Source: Bartonella tribocorum (GTDB taxonomy: Bacteria > Pseudomonadota > Alphaproteobacteria > Rhizobiales > Rhizobiaceae). Taken from it: a DNA stretch of 44,789 bases. Below the pieces are notes generated by a model. The model saw only the letters and a program-made list of their open reading frames with translations, was not told where the DNA came from and did not search any database. This document shows, in pieces, positions 29,103 through 39,049 of this stretch; the first letter of the stretch is position 1, and each line of letters begins with the position of its first letter. The DNA is taken from NCBI RefSeq assembly GCF_002777915.1, contig NZ_NJGE01000017.1, positions 1 through 44,789 of the forward strand. Reading direction: 5' to 3'. The position numbers and the translations under genes are program-made.

Positions 29103-31421
29103 ATGTCTAGAGAACAAAATAATAATTTCAGTTCACCAATAGCTGAACTTGACAGTGCTGCACTTTTTTATCACCAACACCCCAAGCCTGGAAAATTGGA
29201 AGTACAAGCAACAAAACCTCTTGATAATCAACGTGATTTAGCTCTTGCTTATTCCCCAGGCGTTGCAGCACCATGTCTTGCAATTCATGAAGATCCCAAT
29301 CTTGCTGCTCAATATACGTCTCGTTCTAATTTAGTTGCTGTTATATCCAATGGAACAGCTGTACTTGGTCTAGGAAATATTGGCCCACTCGCTTCAAAGC
29401 CAGTTATGGAAGGCAAGGCCGTTTTATTCAAAAAATTTGCGAATATTGATGTTTTTGATATTGAAATTCATGCATCCGATATAGAACAAATGGTACAGAC
29501 GGTATCGAGCCTAGAACCTACATTTGGTGGTATTAATCTTGAAGACATTAAGGCTCCTGAATGTTTTGAAATTGAGGAAAAGCTGCGCACTAAGATGAAT
29601 ATTCCAGTTTTTCATGATGACCAACATGGAACGGCCATTATTGTTTCAGCGGCTGTATTAAATGCCTTAAATCTTTCAGGAAAAAAAATTGAAAAAGCAA
29701 AAATAGTTACCTCAGGTGCAGGCGCTGCCGCTCTAGCTTGTCTTAATCTTTTGGTCCGTCTTGGAGCAAAAGTTGAAAATATTTGGCTTAGCGACTTAGA
29801 AGGCGTTGTTTATGATGGTCGCAAGACCCTTATGGATCGTTGGAAAATCAATTATGCACAAAAAACTGACGCACGAACTTTATCCGATATTATTGAGGAT
29901 GCAGATATTTTTCTAGGCCTATCTGCGGGTGGTGTTTTAAAGCCTGAATATCTTAAAAAAATGGCTGAAAATCCATTAATTTTAGCGCTGGCTAATCCCG
30001 TACCAGAAATTATGCCTGAAAAAGCACACTCTATACGGCCCGATGCAATGATCTGCACAGGACGCTCTGATTATCCCAATCAGGTTAATAATGTCCTTTG
30101 TTTTCCCTATATCTTCCGTGGTGCATTAGATGTAGGCGCTACTGCAATTAATGAAGAAATGAAAATGGCTGCTGTTCATGCAATTGCTGCCCTTGCGCGT
30201 GAAGAAACTTCAGATGTTGTAGCACGTGCATACTCAAAAGAACCACCTAATTTTGGACCAGACTATCTAATCCCCTCTCCTTTTGATCCACGTTTAATAC
30301 TACGTATTGCTCCCGCTGTTGCTAAAGCAGCAATGGCAACGGGAGTCGCACTTCGTCCCATTGAAAATATGGAAGCCTACCATGATATCCTCAATCGATT
30401 TGTCTTTCTTTCAGGTCTAACAATGAAGCCTGTTTTTGCTGCTGCAAAAACAGCAAAACGTAAACGTGTCATCTATGCCAATGGTGAAGATGAACGCGTC
30501 CTTCGTGCAGCGCAAGTTGTCATTGAAGAACAAACAGCAACACCTCTCCTTATCGGCCGTCCACAGGTCATAGAAGCAAGATTAAAACGCTTTGGTTTGA
30601 AAATTCGCCCTAATATAGATTTTGAATTAACAAATCCTGAAGATGATCCACGTTTTCGTGATTATGTTAATTTATTTTTTCATTATACAGGAAGACGTGG
30701 CGTTACGCCTGAAATGGCAAAAACAATAGTGAGAACATCAACAACGGCTATTGCTGCCCTTGCCGTCATGCGTGAAGAAGCAGATGCGATGATTTGCGGC
30801 TTAGAAGGACGTTTTGAACGTCAACTTGAATTGATTGAACAAATTATCGGACTTGATCCTCATGTCCACCGTTTTTCTGCTATGAGTTTGCTTATCTCTC
30901 AACAGCGTACTCTTTTTCTCACAGATACTTACGTTAATGAAAACCCTTCTGCAGAAGAAATCGCTGAAATGACTGTATTGGCTGCTCAAGAAGTTGAAGC
31001 ATTTGGAATAACACCCAAAGCAGCCTTGTTATCGCACTCAAACTTTGGTTCTAAAAACACAGAAAGTGCACGTAAAATGCGCCGTGCAACAGAAATTCTT
31101 GCCAAAGAACACCCTCATTTAGAAGCAGATGGCGAAATGCATGGTGATGCAGCCCTTTCCAAAGCTTTTCGTGATCGTGTTTTTCCTGATTCTCGTCTTA
31201 AAAGTGAAGCGAATTTGCTTGTCTTTCCAACACTTGATTCAGCCAACATCACGCTCAACACAGTTAAAAGCCTTACAAATGCACTCCATGTTGGTCCTAT
31301 CTTAATAGGGGCAGCACGTCCCGCCCATATCCTAACGCCTTCAGTAACTTCACGAGGCATTGTTAATATAACCGCCCTTGCCGTCCTTGCTGCAAATAGA
31401 AAAAATAGTCTCGTAAAATAA
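29103..31421 (+). CDS. maeB: NADP-type malic enzyme fused to phosphotransacetylase-like domain
   Basis: This enzyme decarboxylates malate to pyruvate with reduction of NAD(P). Of 772 residues, about 1-430 form the malic enzyme. Seen are [54 protein letters not shown] (nucleotide fold), and [12 protein letters not shown]. Residues ~430-772 form a phosphate acetyltransferase-like domain, typical of MaeB-type enzymes, where it is thought to be regulatory rather than catalytic. The start is ATG 29103; the frame extends to a TTG at 29088. No strong ribosome-binding site is seen. No partner genes flank it. Confidence 0.94.
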   Translation: MSREQNNNFSSPIAELDSAALFYHQHPKPGKLEVQATKPLDNQRDLALAYSPGVAAPCLAIHEDPNLAAQYTSRSNLVAVISNGTAVLGLGNIGPLASKPVMEGKAVLFKKFANIDVFDIEIHASDIEQMVQTVSSLEPTFGGINLEDIKAPECFEIEEKLRTKMNIPVFHDDQHGTAIIVSAAVLNALNLSGKKIEKAKIVTSGAGAAALACLNLLVRLGAKVENIWLSDLEGVVYDGRKTLMDRWKINYAQKTDARTLSDIIEDADIFLGLSAGGVLKPEYLKKMAENPLILALANPVPEIMPEKAHSIRPDAMICTGRSDYPNQVNNVLCFPYIFRGALDVGATAINEEMKMAAVHAIAALAREETSDVVARAYSKEPPNFGPDYLIPSPFDPRLILRIAPAVAKAAMATGVALRPIENMEAYHDILNRFVFLSGLTMKPVFAAAKTAKRKRVIYANGEDERVLRAAQVVIEEQTATPLLIGRPQVIEARLKRFGLKIRPNIDFELTNPEDDPRFRDYVNLFFHYTGRRGVTPEMAKTIVRTSTTAIAALAVMREEADAMICGLEGRFERQLELIEQIIGLDPHVHRFSAMSLLISQQRTLFLTDTYVNENPSAEEIAEMTVLAAQEVEAFGITPKAALLSHSNFGSKNTESARKMRRATEILAKEHPHLEADGEMHGDAALSKAFRDRVFPDSRLKSEANLLVFPTLDSANITLNTVKSLTNALHVGPILIGAARPAHILTPSVTSRGIVNITALAVLAANRKNSLVK

Positions 31422-31433
31422 ACATGTCATAAA

Positions 31434-31461
31434 ACTTCAAATTTTTCTTAAATATTGAAGT
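31434..31461 (+). terminator. Possible weak terminator after maeB
   Basis: ACTTCAA (31434-31440) pairs with TTGAAGT (31455-31461), and inner ATTT/AAAT extends the stem with one bulge. The downstream tract GTATTATTT is only moderately T-rich. Its position 13 bp after the maeB stop supports the call; its strength is doubtful. Confidence 0.4.
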
Positions 31462-31613
31462 GTATTATTTCACGTACTTTAAAGCTCTTTGCTCTATAGA
31501 AAAGACAGTTATATTCTGGATTAAGGCTTTTTTTTAAAGAGAAAAAAGGCTAGAAGGATAAAAGTCTATTTTAAATTTACTATTTACTAATGCTATAATA
31601 AGGAATCCGTACA

Positions 31614-31898
31614 TTGCCTTCCACGTTTGATAAAGTTGCTGATATTATTGCAGAAATCAGTGAAATTGATCGCAGTACCATCACGCCTGAAAGTCATACA
31701 ATTGATGATTTGGGAATCGACAGTCTTGATTTTCTTGATATTGTTTTCGCTATTGACAAAGCTTTTGGAATAAAAGTTCCCCTAGAACAATGGACACAAG
31801 AAGTCAATGAAGGTACAGTTGCTACAGAAGAATACTTTGTTCTTAAAAACCTTTGTGCAAAAATTGATGATCTCGTTGCCTTAAAAAAGGCGGAGTAA
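31614..31898 (+). CDS. acpXL: Acyl carrier protein AcpXL
   Basis: This special acyl carrier protein holds the very-long-chain (27-hydroxyoctacosanoate-type) fatty acid used for lipid A in Rhizobiales. The 94 residues start from TTG 31614, which has AGGAA 8 bases upstream and gives [15 protein letters not shown]. The phosphopantetheine site is Ser37 in [10 protein letters not shown]. The length and the C-terminal extension ([16 protein letters not shown]) fit AcpXL and not housekeeping AcpP. It is the first gene of a five-gene cluster. Confidence 0.93.
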   Translation: MPSTFDKVADIIAEISEIDRSTITPESHTIDDLGIDSLDFLDIVFAIDKAFGIKVPLEQWTQEVNEGTVATEEYFVLKNLCAKIDDLVALKKAE

Positions 31899-31908
31899 TT
31901 TTTTCACT

Positions 31909-33084
31909 ATGCATGATCAATCTGTATTCATCACTGGTATAGGCCTCATAAGCTCTCTGGGGGAAGGAACTGATCAACATTGGAATCTTTTAAATGATCC
32001 AATCTGTACACCAAACCTAGATTGTACAACTTTTCCACCCTACACAGTTCATAATTTGCCTGAAATTGATTGGAGTTTACAAATCGCGAAAAAAAGCGAT
32101 CAACGGCAAATGGGAACATGGCAACGTCTTGGTACCTATGCGGCGGGTCTTGCTCTTGATGATGCTGGCATGAAAAACAATGAACAATTCACGTCAACAA
32201 TGGACATGATCGTAGCAGCAAGTGGAGGAGAGCGTGATATTGCTGTTGATACACAGATTCTTTCCAAAGCGCGCACAGTCACCGATCATGCTTCTATGTT
32301 AAATGTTGCGCTTTCAACTGAACTTCGTCCGACATTATTTCTGGCACAACTTTCAAATCTTCTGGCAGGAAACATTTCAATTGTTCATAAAGTCACAGGG
32401 TCATCTCGCACATTTATGGGAGAGGAAGGCAGTGGACTTTCTGCCCTTCAAATTGCTGTAGCCCGTATTAAATCAGGACAAAGTACCCATGCTCTTGTAG
32501 GAGGTTCCTATAATGCACAAAGTTATGATATGTTGCTGGCTCATGAGCTTGGGGGGCTTTTAACTCATAATGGGTGGAGCGCTGTGTGGAATCGTGAAAT
32601 TCATCCTGGTGGTGGTATTATCACTGGTTCTGGCGGTATTTTTCTTGTTCTTGAAAGTGGAGAACATGCAAAAAAACGTAACGCACGTGCTTATGCTGAA
32701 ATTAGCCAAATTATTACAGACCAAATAGATAGAACCAAAACGCCGCTTAAGGAATCAATTGCAACAATGTTGAAAACGGTAGGCGTTAAAGATTCCTTAG
32801 CCATTTCAGCAGCCTCAGGTGCTCACGAAGCAACAAAAGCAGAACAAAATGCTCTTGATGATGCTAATCTATCTTACCGTGGTATTACAACATTATTTGG
32901 TTATATGCGAGAAGCACAACTTCCTTTAGCTCTTGCTCTTGCAGCACTTTCGATTGAAAAAAAACACTGTTTTCCAGCGTTAAGTTCTCATGAAAAATCT
33001 TTTTCTAAAGAAGTACATGAAATATTTGTTACAACGATTGGTATAAAAAGATCTGAAGGTATCGTACGTCTTACTGCTGTTTGA
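31909..33084 (+). CDS. fabF2XL: FabF2XL, ketosynthase-like protein without active site
   Basis: The 391-residue thiolase-fold protein is the first of two FabF-like proteins in the long-chain lipid A cluster. Its ends are FabF-like (VFITGIGLISSLGEGT near the start). Where the catalytic Cys is expected (about residues 160-175) it reads KVTGSSRTFMGEEGSG, with no Cys. The first catalytic His segment is replaced by ISAASGAHEATKAEQN, and the second GH motif by TTLFGYMREAQLPLAL. It therefore cannot condense by the usual mechanism. By analogy with type II polyketide systems it may act as a chain-length-factor-like partner of FabF1XL; this is inference. It begins 10 bp after acpXL, where other rhizobia carry fabZXL. 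Confidence 0.88.
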   Translation: MHDQSVFITGIGLISSLGEGTDQHWNLLNDPICTPNLDCTTFPPYTVHNLPEIDWSLQIAKKSDQRQMGTWQRLGTYAAGLALDDAGMKNNEQFTSTMDMIVAASGGERDIAVDTQILSKARTVTDHASMLNVALSTELRPTLFLAQLSNLLAGNISIVHKVTGSSRTFMGEEGSGLSALQIAVARIKSGQSTHALVGGSYNAQSYDMLLAHELGGLLTHNGWSAVWNREIHPGGGIITGSGGIFLVLESGEHAKKRNARAYAEISQIITDQIDRTKTPLKESIATMLKTVGVKDSLAISAASGAHEATKAEQNALDDANLSYRGITTLFGYMREAQLPLALALAALSIEKKHCFPALSSHEKSFSKEVHEIFVTTIGIKRSEGIVRLTAV

Positions 33085-33099
33085 AGGGGAATTTCTATC

Positions 33100-34374
33100 G
33101 TGAAATATCATGACCATTTTGGGCGTCCACTTGTAGCAATAACTGGGGCAGGCGTTGTCACATCACTAGGACAAGGAAAACATGAAAATTGGCAAAAATT
33201 AACAAGCGGTATAAGCGGAATCCACAAAATAACGCGTTTTCCCGTTGAGGGATTAAATACATATATTGCTGGAACAATTGATTTTCTCAAAGAAAGTACG
33301 CTTGGTGCTTCGGCTCTTTCTGAAAAGCTTGCGCATCTTTCTGCTGAGGAAGCTTTAGAGCAAGCTGCTCTTGATAAAACAAATTTTAATGGACCACTCT
33401 TTCTAGCGGCTCCCCCTGTTGAACTTGAATGGCAAGCACGTTTTAGCCTTGATCAAGAGGAAGGATTTAATAATGAACCTTCTTATGCCCATCTTCTTAA
33501 AATTTGTGAGCATAAACTCCATGAGGCGCTTTTTGAAACCACACAATTTGGTGCAATTGCAGAAAAACTGCAAAAAACATTTGGCACAAAAGGACTTCCC
33601 GTTACACTTTCCACGGCTTGTGCATCTGGTGCAACAGCAATTCAATTAGGCGTTGAATCTATTCGACGAGGAGAAACAGATCGCGCTCTCACCATTGCGA
33701 CAGATGGATCAGTTTCAGCAGAATCTCTCATTCGCTTTTCATTATTATCTGCTCTTTCCACTCAAAATGAACCTGCAGAAAAAGCAGCAAAACCCTTCAG
33801 CCGTGATCGAGATGGCTTTGTTATGGCAGAAGGTTCAGGCGCTCTTGTCCTTGAATCTCTTCAAAGCGCATTAAACCGTAATGCTACAATTTTAGGAATT
33901 TTAGCGGGCTGTGGAGAAACAGCTGATGATTTTCACCGTACACGTTCAAAACCCGATGCATCACCAGCAATTGGATCCGTTCGCAAAGCCTTAAACGATG
34001 CACAAATAACCATCCATGAAATTGACTATATTAATGCTCACGGAACCTCTACACCTGAAAATGAAAAAATGGAATATCTTGCGTTATCAACAGTTTTCGG
34101 TGACATTCTAGAGCATATTCCAGTTTCTTCTAATAAATCAATGATTGGACATACCTTAACTGCTGCTGGTGCCATAGAAGCTGTTTTTTCGCTTTTGACC
34201 ATTCAATCGGGGATACTTCCACCTACAATAAATTACGATAATCCTGATCCTACGATTCCATTAGATGTTGTTCCTCATCATAGCCGTAAAGCCGATGTCA
34301 ATGCGGTTTTGTCAAACTCATTTGGATTTGGTGGTCAAAATACAAGTCTTGTTATCACAGCCTATAAAGGATAA
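33100..34374 (+). CDS. fabF1XL: Beta-ketoacyl-ACP synthase FabF1XL
   Basis: This is the active elongating ketosynthase of the lipid A very-long-chain fatty acid pathway. Of 424 residues, the Cys-His-His triad is intact: Cys174 in STACASGATA, His314 in NAHGTSTPENE, and His351 in MIGHTLTAAGA, with Lys in SSNKSM. The GTG at 33100 follows AAGGGG by about 10 bases. It lies 15 bp after fabF2XL and 67 bp before adh2XL. A KS/CLF-like heterodimer with FabF2XL is plausible. Confidence 0.92.
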   Translation: MKYHDHFGRPLVAITGAGVVTSLGQGKHENWQKLTSGISGIHKITRFPVEGLNTYIAGTIDFLKESTLGASALSEKLAHLSAEEALEQAALDKTNFNGPLFLAAPPVELEWQARFSLDQEEGFNNEPSYAHLLKICEHKLHEALFETTQFGAIAEKLQKTFGTKGLPVTLSTACASGATAIQLGVESIRRGETDRALTIATDGSVSAESLIRFSLLSALSTQNEPAEKAAKPFSRDRDGFVMAEGSGALVLESLQSALNRNATILGILAGCGETADDFHRTRSKPDASPAIGSVRKALNDAQITIHEIDYINAHGTSTPENEKMEYLALSTVFGDILEHIPVSSNKSMIGHTLTAAGAIEAVFSLLTIQSGILPPTINYDNPDPTIPLDVVPHHSRKADVNAVLSNSFGFGGQNTSLVITAYKG

Positions 34375-34441
34375 TTTTTTTCATACTGACCAAAGTTAAT
34401 CGTACTAAAGCAATAGCAATTATCATTGAAGGGGAATAATA

Positions 34442-35470
34442 ATGCGTGCACTACAATTGCTAAATGAACGCCAACTTGAAATTACCAATATTGCACCACC
34501 ACCATCTCCACTTCCCAATGAGGTAACAGTACGAATAAAAGCTGTTGCTCTTAATCATATTGATGTATGGGGCTGGCGTGGGATGGCTTTCGCGAAAAGA
34601 AAAATGCCCCTTATCATTGGTGCCGAAGCTTCCGGTGAAATTACGCAATTGGGAAGCCATGTTAAAAATTTACACCTTGGACAAATCGTCTCAATTTATG
34701 GTGCACAAACCTGCGGAGTATGCCAAGCTTGTCATGAAGGACGGGATAATCTTTGCACAGATGTAAAGGGAGTCCATGGTTTTCATCTTGATGGTTTTGC
34801 TTGTGAGCTTGTCAATTTGCCTGCACGTTTATTGGTTCCAGCCCCTCCCCAATGTGATGAATTCCAAGCCGCTGTTGCTCCCATTACTTTTGGTACCGTA
34901 GAACATATGCTTTTCGATAACGCAAAACTACAAGCAGGAGAAACGATTCTGATACAAGCAGGTGGTTCCGGTATTGGCTCTGCAGCCATTCAACTTGCAA
35001 AACATATGGGATGTACTGTTATCACAACGGTAGGTTCAGATGAAAAAATTGCAAAAGCACAATCCCTTGGAGCAGATCATGTGATTAATTATCGTAAAGA
35101 TCGTTTTGAAGGTGTGGTGCGTAAATTAACGCAAAAAAAAGGTGTTGACATTGTTTTTGAGCATGTTGGTGTCGATACATGGAACGGTTCTTTGTTGTGT
35201 ATGAAAAAAGGAGCACGCTTAGTGACTTGCGGTTCTACCTCTGGTGTTTCAGCATCCATAAATCTCATGCAATTATTCCAGCAACAACTTAAGATATTTG
35301 GTTCTTTTGGCTGCCGTATGGAAAATATGAAAAATGCCATGCAAAAAATGGCACAAAAAGCTGTACACCCTGTCATTGATACAATCGTTGGACTTGATGA
35401 AATGGATACAGCTTTAAAACGAATGGAAAGCCGTGATGTTTTTGGTAAAATTATTCTTAAAATTAATTAA
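34442..35470 (+). CDS. adh2XL: Zinc-type alcohol dehydrogenase family protein
   Basis: This medium-chain dehydrogenase/reductase lies in the long-chain lipid A cluster, probably acting as a reductase in fatty-acid elongation. Of 342 residues, Cys91, Cys94, Cys97 and Cys105 (CGVCQAC and NLC) form the structural zinc site. The Rossmann motif is AGGSGIGSAAIQLAKH. The usual catalytic-zinc GHE motif reads GAEASG here, so the catalytic zinc is probably absent, as in quinone/enoyl reductase members. ATG 34442 follows AAGGGG. Confidence 0.88.
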   Translation: MRALQLLNERQLEITNIAPPPSPLPNEVTVRIKAVALNHIDVWGWRGMAFAKRKMPLIIGAEASGEITQLGSHVKNLHLGQIVSIYGAQTCGVCQACHEGRDNLCTDVKGVHGFHLDGFACELVNLPARLLVPAPPQCDEFQAAVAPITFGTVEHMLFDNAKLQAGETILIQAGGSGIGSAAIQLAKHMGCTVITTVGSDEKIAKAQSLGADHVINYRKDRFEGVVRKLTQKKGVDIVFEHVGVDTWNGSLLCMKKGARLVTCGSTSGVSASINLMQLFQQQLKIFGSFGCRMENMKNAMQKMAQKAVHPVIDTIVGLDEMDTALKRMESRDVFGKIILKIN

Positions 35471-35473
35471 ATC

Positions 35474-36406
35474 ATGATGAATCTTTTTCTTAAAAAAATC
35501 ATATATCATATTAAAATTATAGCTAAAAAAATATCCTACTTGTTGTGGGCATATCTGCTCTTTGGTTCTTTATTTATTTTAAAATGTTTTCCAGCCAAAA
35601 TGGGAATTTCTTTTTTTTCTTGGTTGGCAAAAAAAATTGGTCCCCTTATCCATCGTCATCAAATAACACTTGCAAACCTTAGGTATGCCTATCCAGAAAA
35701 AACAGAGCAAGAACGCCATGCGATTGCAATAGAAATGTGGGAAAATATAGGGCGCTTTCTCGCCGAATATATTTATCTTGATAAAATTTTTGATTTTGAT
35801 CCTCATGCGAACGAACCAGGTTTTATTGAGGTTAAAGGAGTTGAAATCTTTAAACGCTTAAAAAATGAAAAAAAGCCACATATTTTTTTCACAGCGCATA
35901 CTGGAAATTTTGAACTTCTTCCTATTTGCGCACAAAGTTTTGATCTGAATGTTACGGTATTATTTAGACCACCCAATAACCCTTATGTTGCCAAACGAGT
36001 CCTTAAAGCACGACAAACGTCTATGGGACATCTTGTTCCCTCTAAAGCCGGTGCAGCGTGGGCATTAGCAGGCAAATTAGCAGAAGGTAAAAACGTTGGT
36101 ATGCTCGTTGATCAAAAGTTTCGTCGCGGTATCATGGGAACATTTTTTAACAGACCCCTTAAAACAAATCCCTTAATTATAAAGCTTGCACGACAATATA
36201 ACTGTGATATTTATCCAGCACGTTGTATTCGTCTTCCTGGAGGGCGTCATCGTTTGGAATTATATGAACATGTAGAACTTCCACGTGATGAAAAAAATGA
36301 TATTGATATAGCTGCTTCTACGCAAAAATTAAATGATATTGTTGAAACTTGGGTCCGTGAATATCCTGAACAATGGATGTGGTTACATAGACGTTGGGAT
36401 ATCTAA
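35474..36406 (+). CDS. lpxXL: Lipid A very-long-chain acyltransferase LpxXL
   Basis: This LpxL/HtrB-family enzyme transfers the very-long-chain acyl group from AcpXL to lipid A. Of 310 residues, the acyltransferase motif HTGNFE (H-x4-E) stands near residue 142. MLVDQKFRRGI and the second-half IYPARCIRLPGGRHRLEL follow the family. The C-terminal YPEQWMWLHRRW is characteristic. A hydrophobic segment near the N-terminus (about 17-35) anchors it in the inner membrane. It begins 3 bp after adh2XL, without a clear ribosome-binding site, so translation is probably coupled. Confidence 0.93.
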   Translation: MMNLFLKKIIYHIKIIAKKISYLLWAYLLFGSLFILKCFPAKMGISFFSWLAKKIGPLIHRHQITLANLRYAYPEKTEQERHAIAIEMWENIGRFLAEYIYLDKIFDFDPHANEPGFIEVKGVEIFKRLKNEKKPHIFFTAHTGNFELLPICAQSFDLNVTVLFRPPNNPYVAKRVLKARQTSMGHLVPSKAGAAWALAGKLAEGKNVGMLVDQKFRRGIMGTFFNRPLKTNPLIIKLARQYNCDIYPARCIRLPGGRHRLELYEHVELPRDEKNDIDIAASTQKLNDIVETWVREYPEQWMWLHRRWDI

Positions 36407-36439
36407 ACATAAGCTCTATTGCTTACAGAGGAAGTGCAA

Positions 36440-37249
36440 ATGTTAGCCTCAAAAGATATCAAAGATCTCACCGCAATTATCAAAGCATTACGAAATCCTG
36501 ACAATGGTTGTCTCTGGCATAAAAAACAAACTTTTGAATCCCTCATACCCTATATGCTCGAAGAAGCTTACGAAGTCATTGATGCCATTGAACGAAAAAA
36601 TCAAAAAGATCTTTGTGAAGAACTTGGTGATCTTCTTTTACAGGTTGTTTATCATGCAACCATTGCACAAGAAGAAGGCAGCTTTACTTTTGAAGATGTT
36701 ATTTATGCAATCACGGCAAAAATGATTCGCCGCCATCCTCATGTTTTTGGCAATGCTGAGCAAAAAAAACGAGGACTTATAAAAGAAGATTGGGAATATA
36801 TAAAAAAAGAAGAACAGGCTGAACAAAAGAAATTATGCAAAGAAAAAAACAACAATTCAAGCATTCTTGCAAAAGTAAAACCAATCCAGCCAGCAAACCA
36901 AGAGGCCCTTTCCTTACAAGAAGCTGCGGCTACAGTGGGATTTGATTGGCAAGAAAGTGATAAAGTTTTTGCAAAAATAGAAGAAGAACTTGAAGAACTC
37001 AAAGAAGCCATCAAAAATAAAAAGAAATCAGAAATAGAAGCAGAATTTGGAGATCTCTACTTTATTCTTCTTAATCTCGCACGCCACTTAGCGATTGATT
37101 CACAAAAAGCATTAAAAAAAACAAATACAAAATTCCGAAATCGTTTTGCCTATATCGAAGAAAAGCTATCCTCTCAATCTAAGACACTCACTGAGACATC
37201 CTTAAATGAAATGGAAGCACTTTGGAAGCAAGCTAAAAATGAACAATAA
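36440..37249 (+). CDS. mazG: Nucleoside triphosphate pyrophosphohydrolase MazG
   Basis: MazG hydrolyses nucleoside triphosphates, probably cleaning nucleotide pools. The 269-residue protein has tandem MazG domains: residues ~7-120 with the EExxE-type EEAYEVIDAIE and EELGDLLLQVVYH, and ~150-260 with KIEEELEELKEAI and EAEFGDLYFILLNLARHL. ATG 36440 follows GAGGAAG; the frame extends to TTG 36419. It lies just after the lipid A cluster in the same direction, perhaps by position only. Confidence 0.94.
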   Translation: MLASKDIKDLTAIIKALRNPDNGCLWHKKQTFESLIPYMLEEAYEVIDAIERKNQKDLCEELGDLLLQVVYHATIAQEEGSFTFEDVIYAITAKMIRRHPHVFGNAEQKKRGLIKEDWEYIKKEEQAEQKKLCKEKNNNSSILAKVKPIQPANQEALSLQEAAATVGFDWQESDKVFAKIEEELEELKEAIKNKKKSEIEAEFGDLYFILLNLARHLAIDSQKALKKTNTKFRNRFAYIEEKLSSQSKTLTETSLNEMEALWKQAKNEQ

Positions 37250-37328
37250 AAATACTAGATTTTTTCCTACCAAAAAGAACTAGCCTCCTAGAATTACTCA
37301 ATGATAATTTCTCTAAACTTGGATAATT

Positions 37329-37703
37329 TCACGAAGCACGATTGGTTTTATATTGATCTTCGGGAACAGGACGAAGTTCTACCGACTCGCCACACCCACA
37401 TGCTGAAACTTGATTAGGATTTTTAAAAATAAAACCAGAACGAAGCGTTGTCACTTCATAATCCATCTGTGTTCCTAATAAAAATAATACGGCATCATGT
37501 GCTACGAAAACACGAGCACCATTCACTTCAACAACATCCGCATCTATTCCCTCTTCTTTGACGAGAGTAATTGTATATTCCATTCCTGCACAACCGCCTT
37601 TTTTGATCCCAACAAGAATACCTCGTGCATCTTTTGCATCCATAATCGCTTTAACGCGATTTACAGCAGCTTGTGTTAAACTTATTACCGAAAAACGACT
37701 CAT
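37329..37703 (-). CDS. sufA: Fe-S assembly A-type carrier, SufA/IscA family
   Basis: A-type carriers receive and deliver Fe-S clusters. The 124 residues have the three conserved cysteines: KKGGCAGMEYTI and the C-terminal ACGCGESVEL pair. The start is ATG 37703. In related genomes the gene ends a suf operon. Here no suf gene lies upstream: the next 588 bp hold no coding frame and then tRNA-Pro. It therefore has its own promoter in this genome, or the operon was broken up. Which of SufA, IscA or ErpA it is cannot be settled. Confidence 0.9.
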   Translation of the reverse strand: MSRFSVISLTQAAVNRVKAIMDAKDARGILVGIKKGGCAGMEYTITLVKEEGIDADVVEVNGARVFVAHDAVLFLLGTQMDYEVTTLRSGFIFKNPNQVSACGCGESVELRPVPEDQYKTNRAS

Positions 37704-38291
37704 TGTTTACTCTTTTCTTGGTTCAATAGACACTTGGAACGTTTTTTCTCTAGCATATTCTATCTGATACTTTAGAAGAAAAACAACAAGACATACATTA
37801 AAACATTCTAACCTTTTTATAATCCATCCTCATAAAATGAGATTTTTCATTGTAAAATCTAGAACTTACAATTTTTTGCCCACATAAAACATAAAATATC
37901 TCTGCTATAAAAACTCTAAACGAAAGAAAACGTTTCAATGCCATACATTCAATTTTACCCCTTTGAAAATATTTATTTTTAATAACCTATGAGATAAAGA
38001 AAATATACCTCTCCCACACTTGTGAGCACTCTTCTTCTCCAATACCCCTAAAATTACAAATCTCTCCCCTTCACAATCTTCAAAAGGAGTTAAACGATAA
38101 AACCCTATTGATTATAGAGCTTAAAACTTAACGATAACAAAGAACTTTACAGATTCGTGAGAATAACAATATATCGATAGGCAAAAATTTCGCTTTCAAA
38201 AGCTGTAAGTGTAAGAGCATTTTAGATTTTGTTCTGTTTATTTTTTCTCTTGCCTTTAAAGAAACAGTCATTTAATCGTTTCACACAGACT
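37704..38291. other. Intergenic region between sufA-type gene and tRNA-Pro
   Basis: No recognisable coding frame. One ribosome-binding-site-like AAAAGGAG occurs near 38080, but no frame follows it. The region must contain the sufA-type promoter and the tRNA-Pro promoter. I see no RNA gene or repeat family. Confidence 0.45.
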
Positions 38292-38368
<77 letters not shown>

Positions 38369-38527
38369 TTTTTAAAACGCTATAAAATAAGCTTGTTTAG
38401 ACTCTTTTATTTTAATTGCACATACATGTTTTTTTCTTCAACACAGAGTAATATGCAATAAATATTTTATTATTAATTTGAAAAACACAGTCTTTATGAG
38501 AAATATCTTCCACGAGGATTCGCAGCA

Positions 38528-38551
38528 AACGCGAGACCTTTGCCTCGCGTT
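38528..38551. terminator. GC-rich hairpin between tRNA-Pro and hsp20
   Basis: AACGCGAG pairs perfectly with CTCGCGTT around an 8-nt loop. T-rich sequence follows on the plus strand (TTACTTTATTCTTTT) and less so on the minus strand. It sits between tRNA-Pro (rightward) and the hsp20 gene (leftward) and probably terminates one or both. Confidence 0.6.
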
Positions 38552-38581
38552 ACTTTATTCTTTTAAAAATTTATAATTTTT

Positions 38582-39049
38582 TTATGCGATAATGCTGCTC
38601 TTATCATTTTTTGTAATGGAAGGTGACGTTTGAACGGTTATTTTTTTTGGTTTTAATTCAGCCGGCATTTCCCTTTTAAGCTGAATATGAAGAAGCCCAT
38701 CTCCAAGCTCTGCCCCAATAACCTTCACATGATCAGCCAAATGAAAACGCCGCTCAAAAGCACGCGAAGCAATGCCTCGATAAAGAAACTCTCGTTCTTC
38801 ATCATCCTTTTCAGGCTTTCTCTCTCCCTTAACAATCAACTGATTACAATGTATTTCAATATCAATCTCATCTTGAGAAAAACCAGCGACAGCCATAGAA
38901 ATTCTATAAGAATCTTCGCTTAAACGCTCAATATTATATGGGGGATAAGAAGAAATTTCCTCTGGTTGTGTTCTAGAATCAAACCAGTTTAAAAGATGAT
39001 CAAAACCTACTGTGGAACGATAAAATGGTGAAAAATCTACTTGACGCAT
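38582..39049 (-). CDS. ibpA: Small heat-shock protein, Hsp20/IbpA family
   Basis: This ATP-independent holdase protects unfolding proteins. The 155 residues contain the alpha-crystallin domain (about 37-135): YNIERLSEDSYRISMAVAGF and ERRFHLADHVKVIGAELGDG, with the A-x-x-x-G-L-like DGLLHIQLKR. A flexible N-terminus and a C-terminal ...KKITV tail are present. ATG 39049 is preceded by AAAGGAGG. The leader contains a candidate RNA thermometer, annotated separately, which fits heat control. Confidence 0.94.
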   Translation of the reverse strand: MRQVDFSPFYRSTVGFDHLLNWFDSRTQPEEISSYPPYNIERLSEDSYRISMAVAGFSQDEIDIEIHCNQLIVKGERKPEKDDEEREFLYRGIASRAFERRFHLADHVKVIGAELGDGLLHIQLKREMPAELKPKKITVQTSPSITKNDKSSIIA

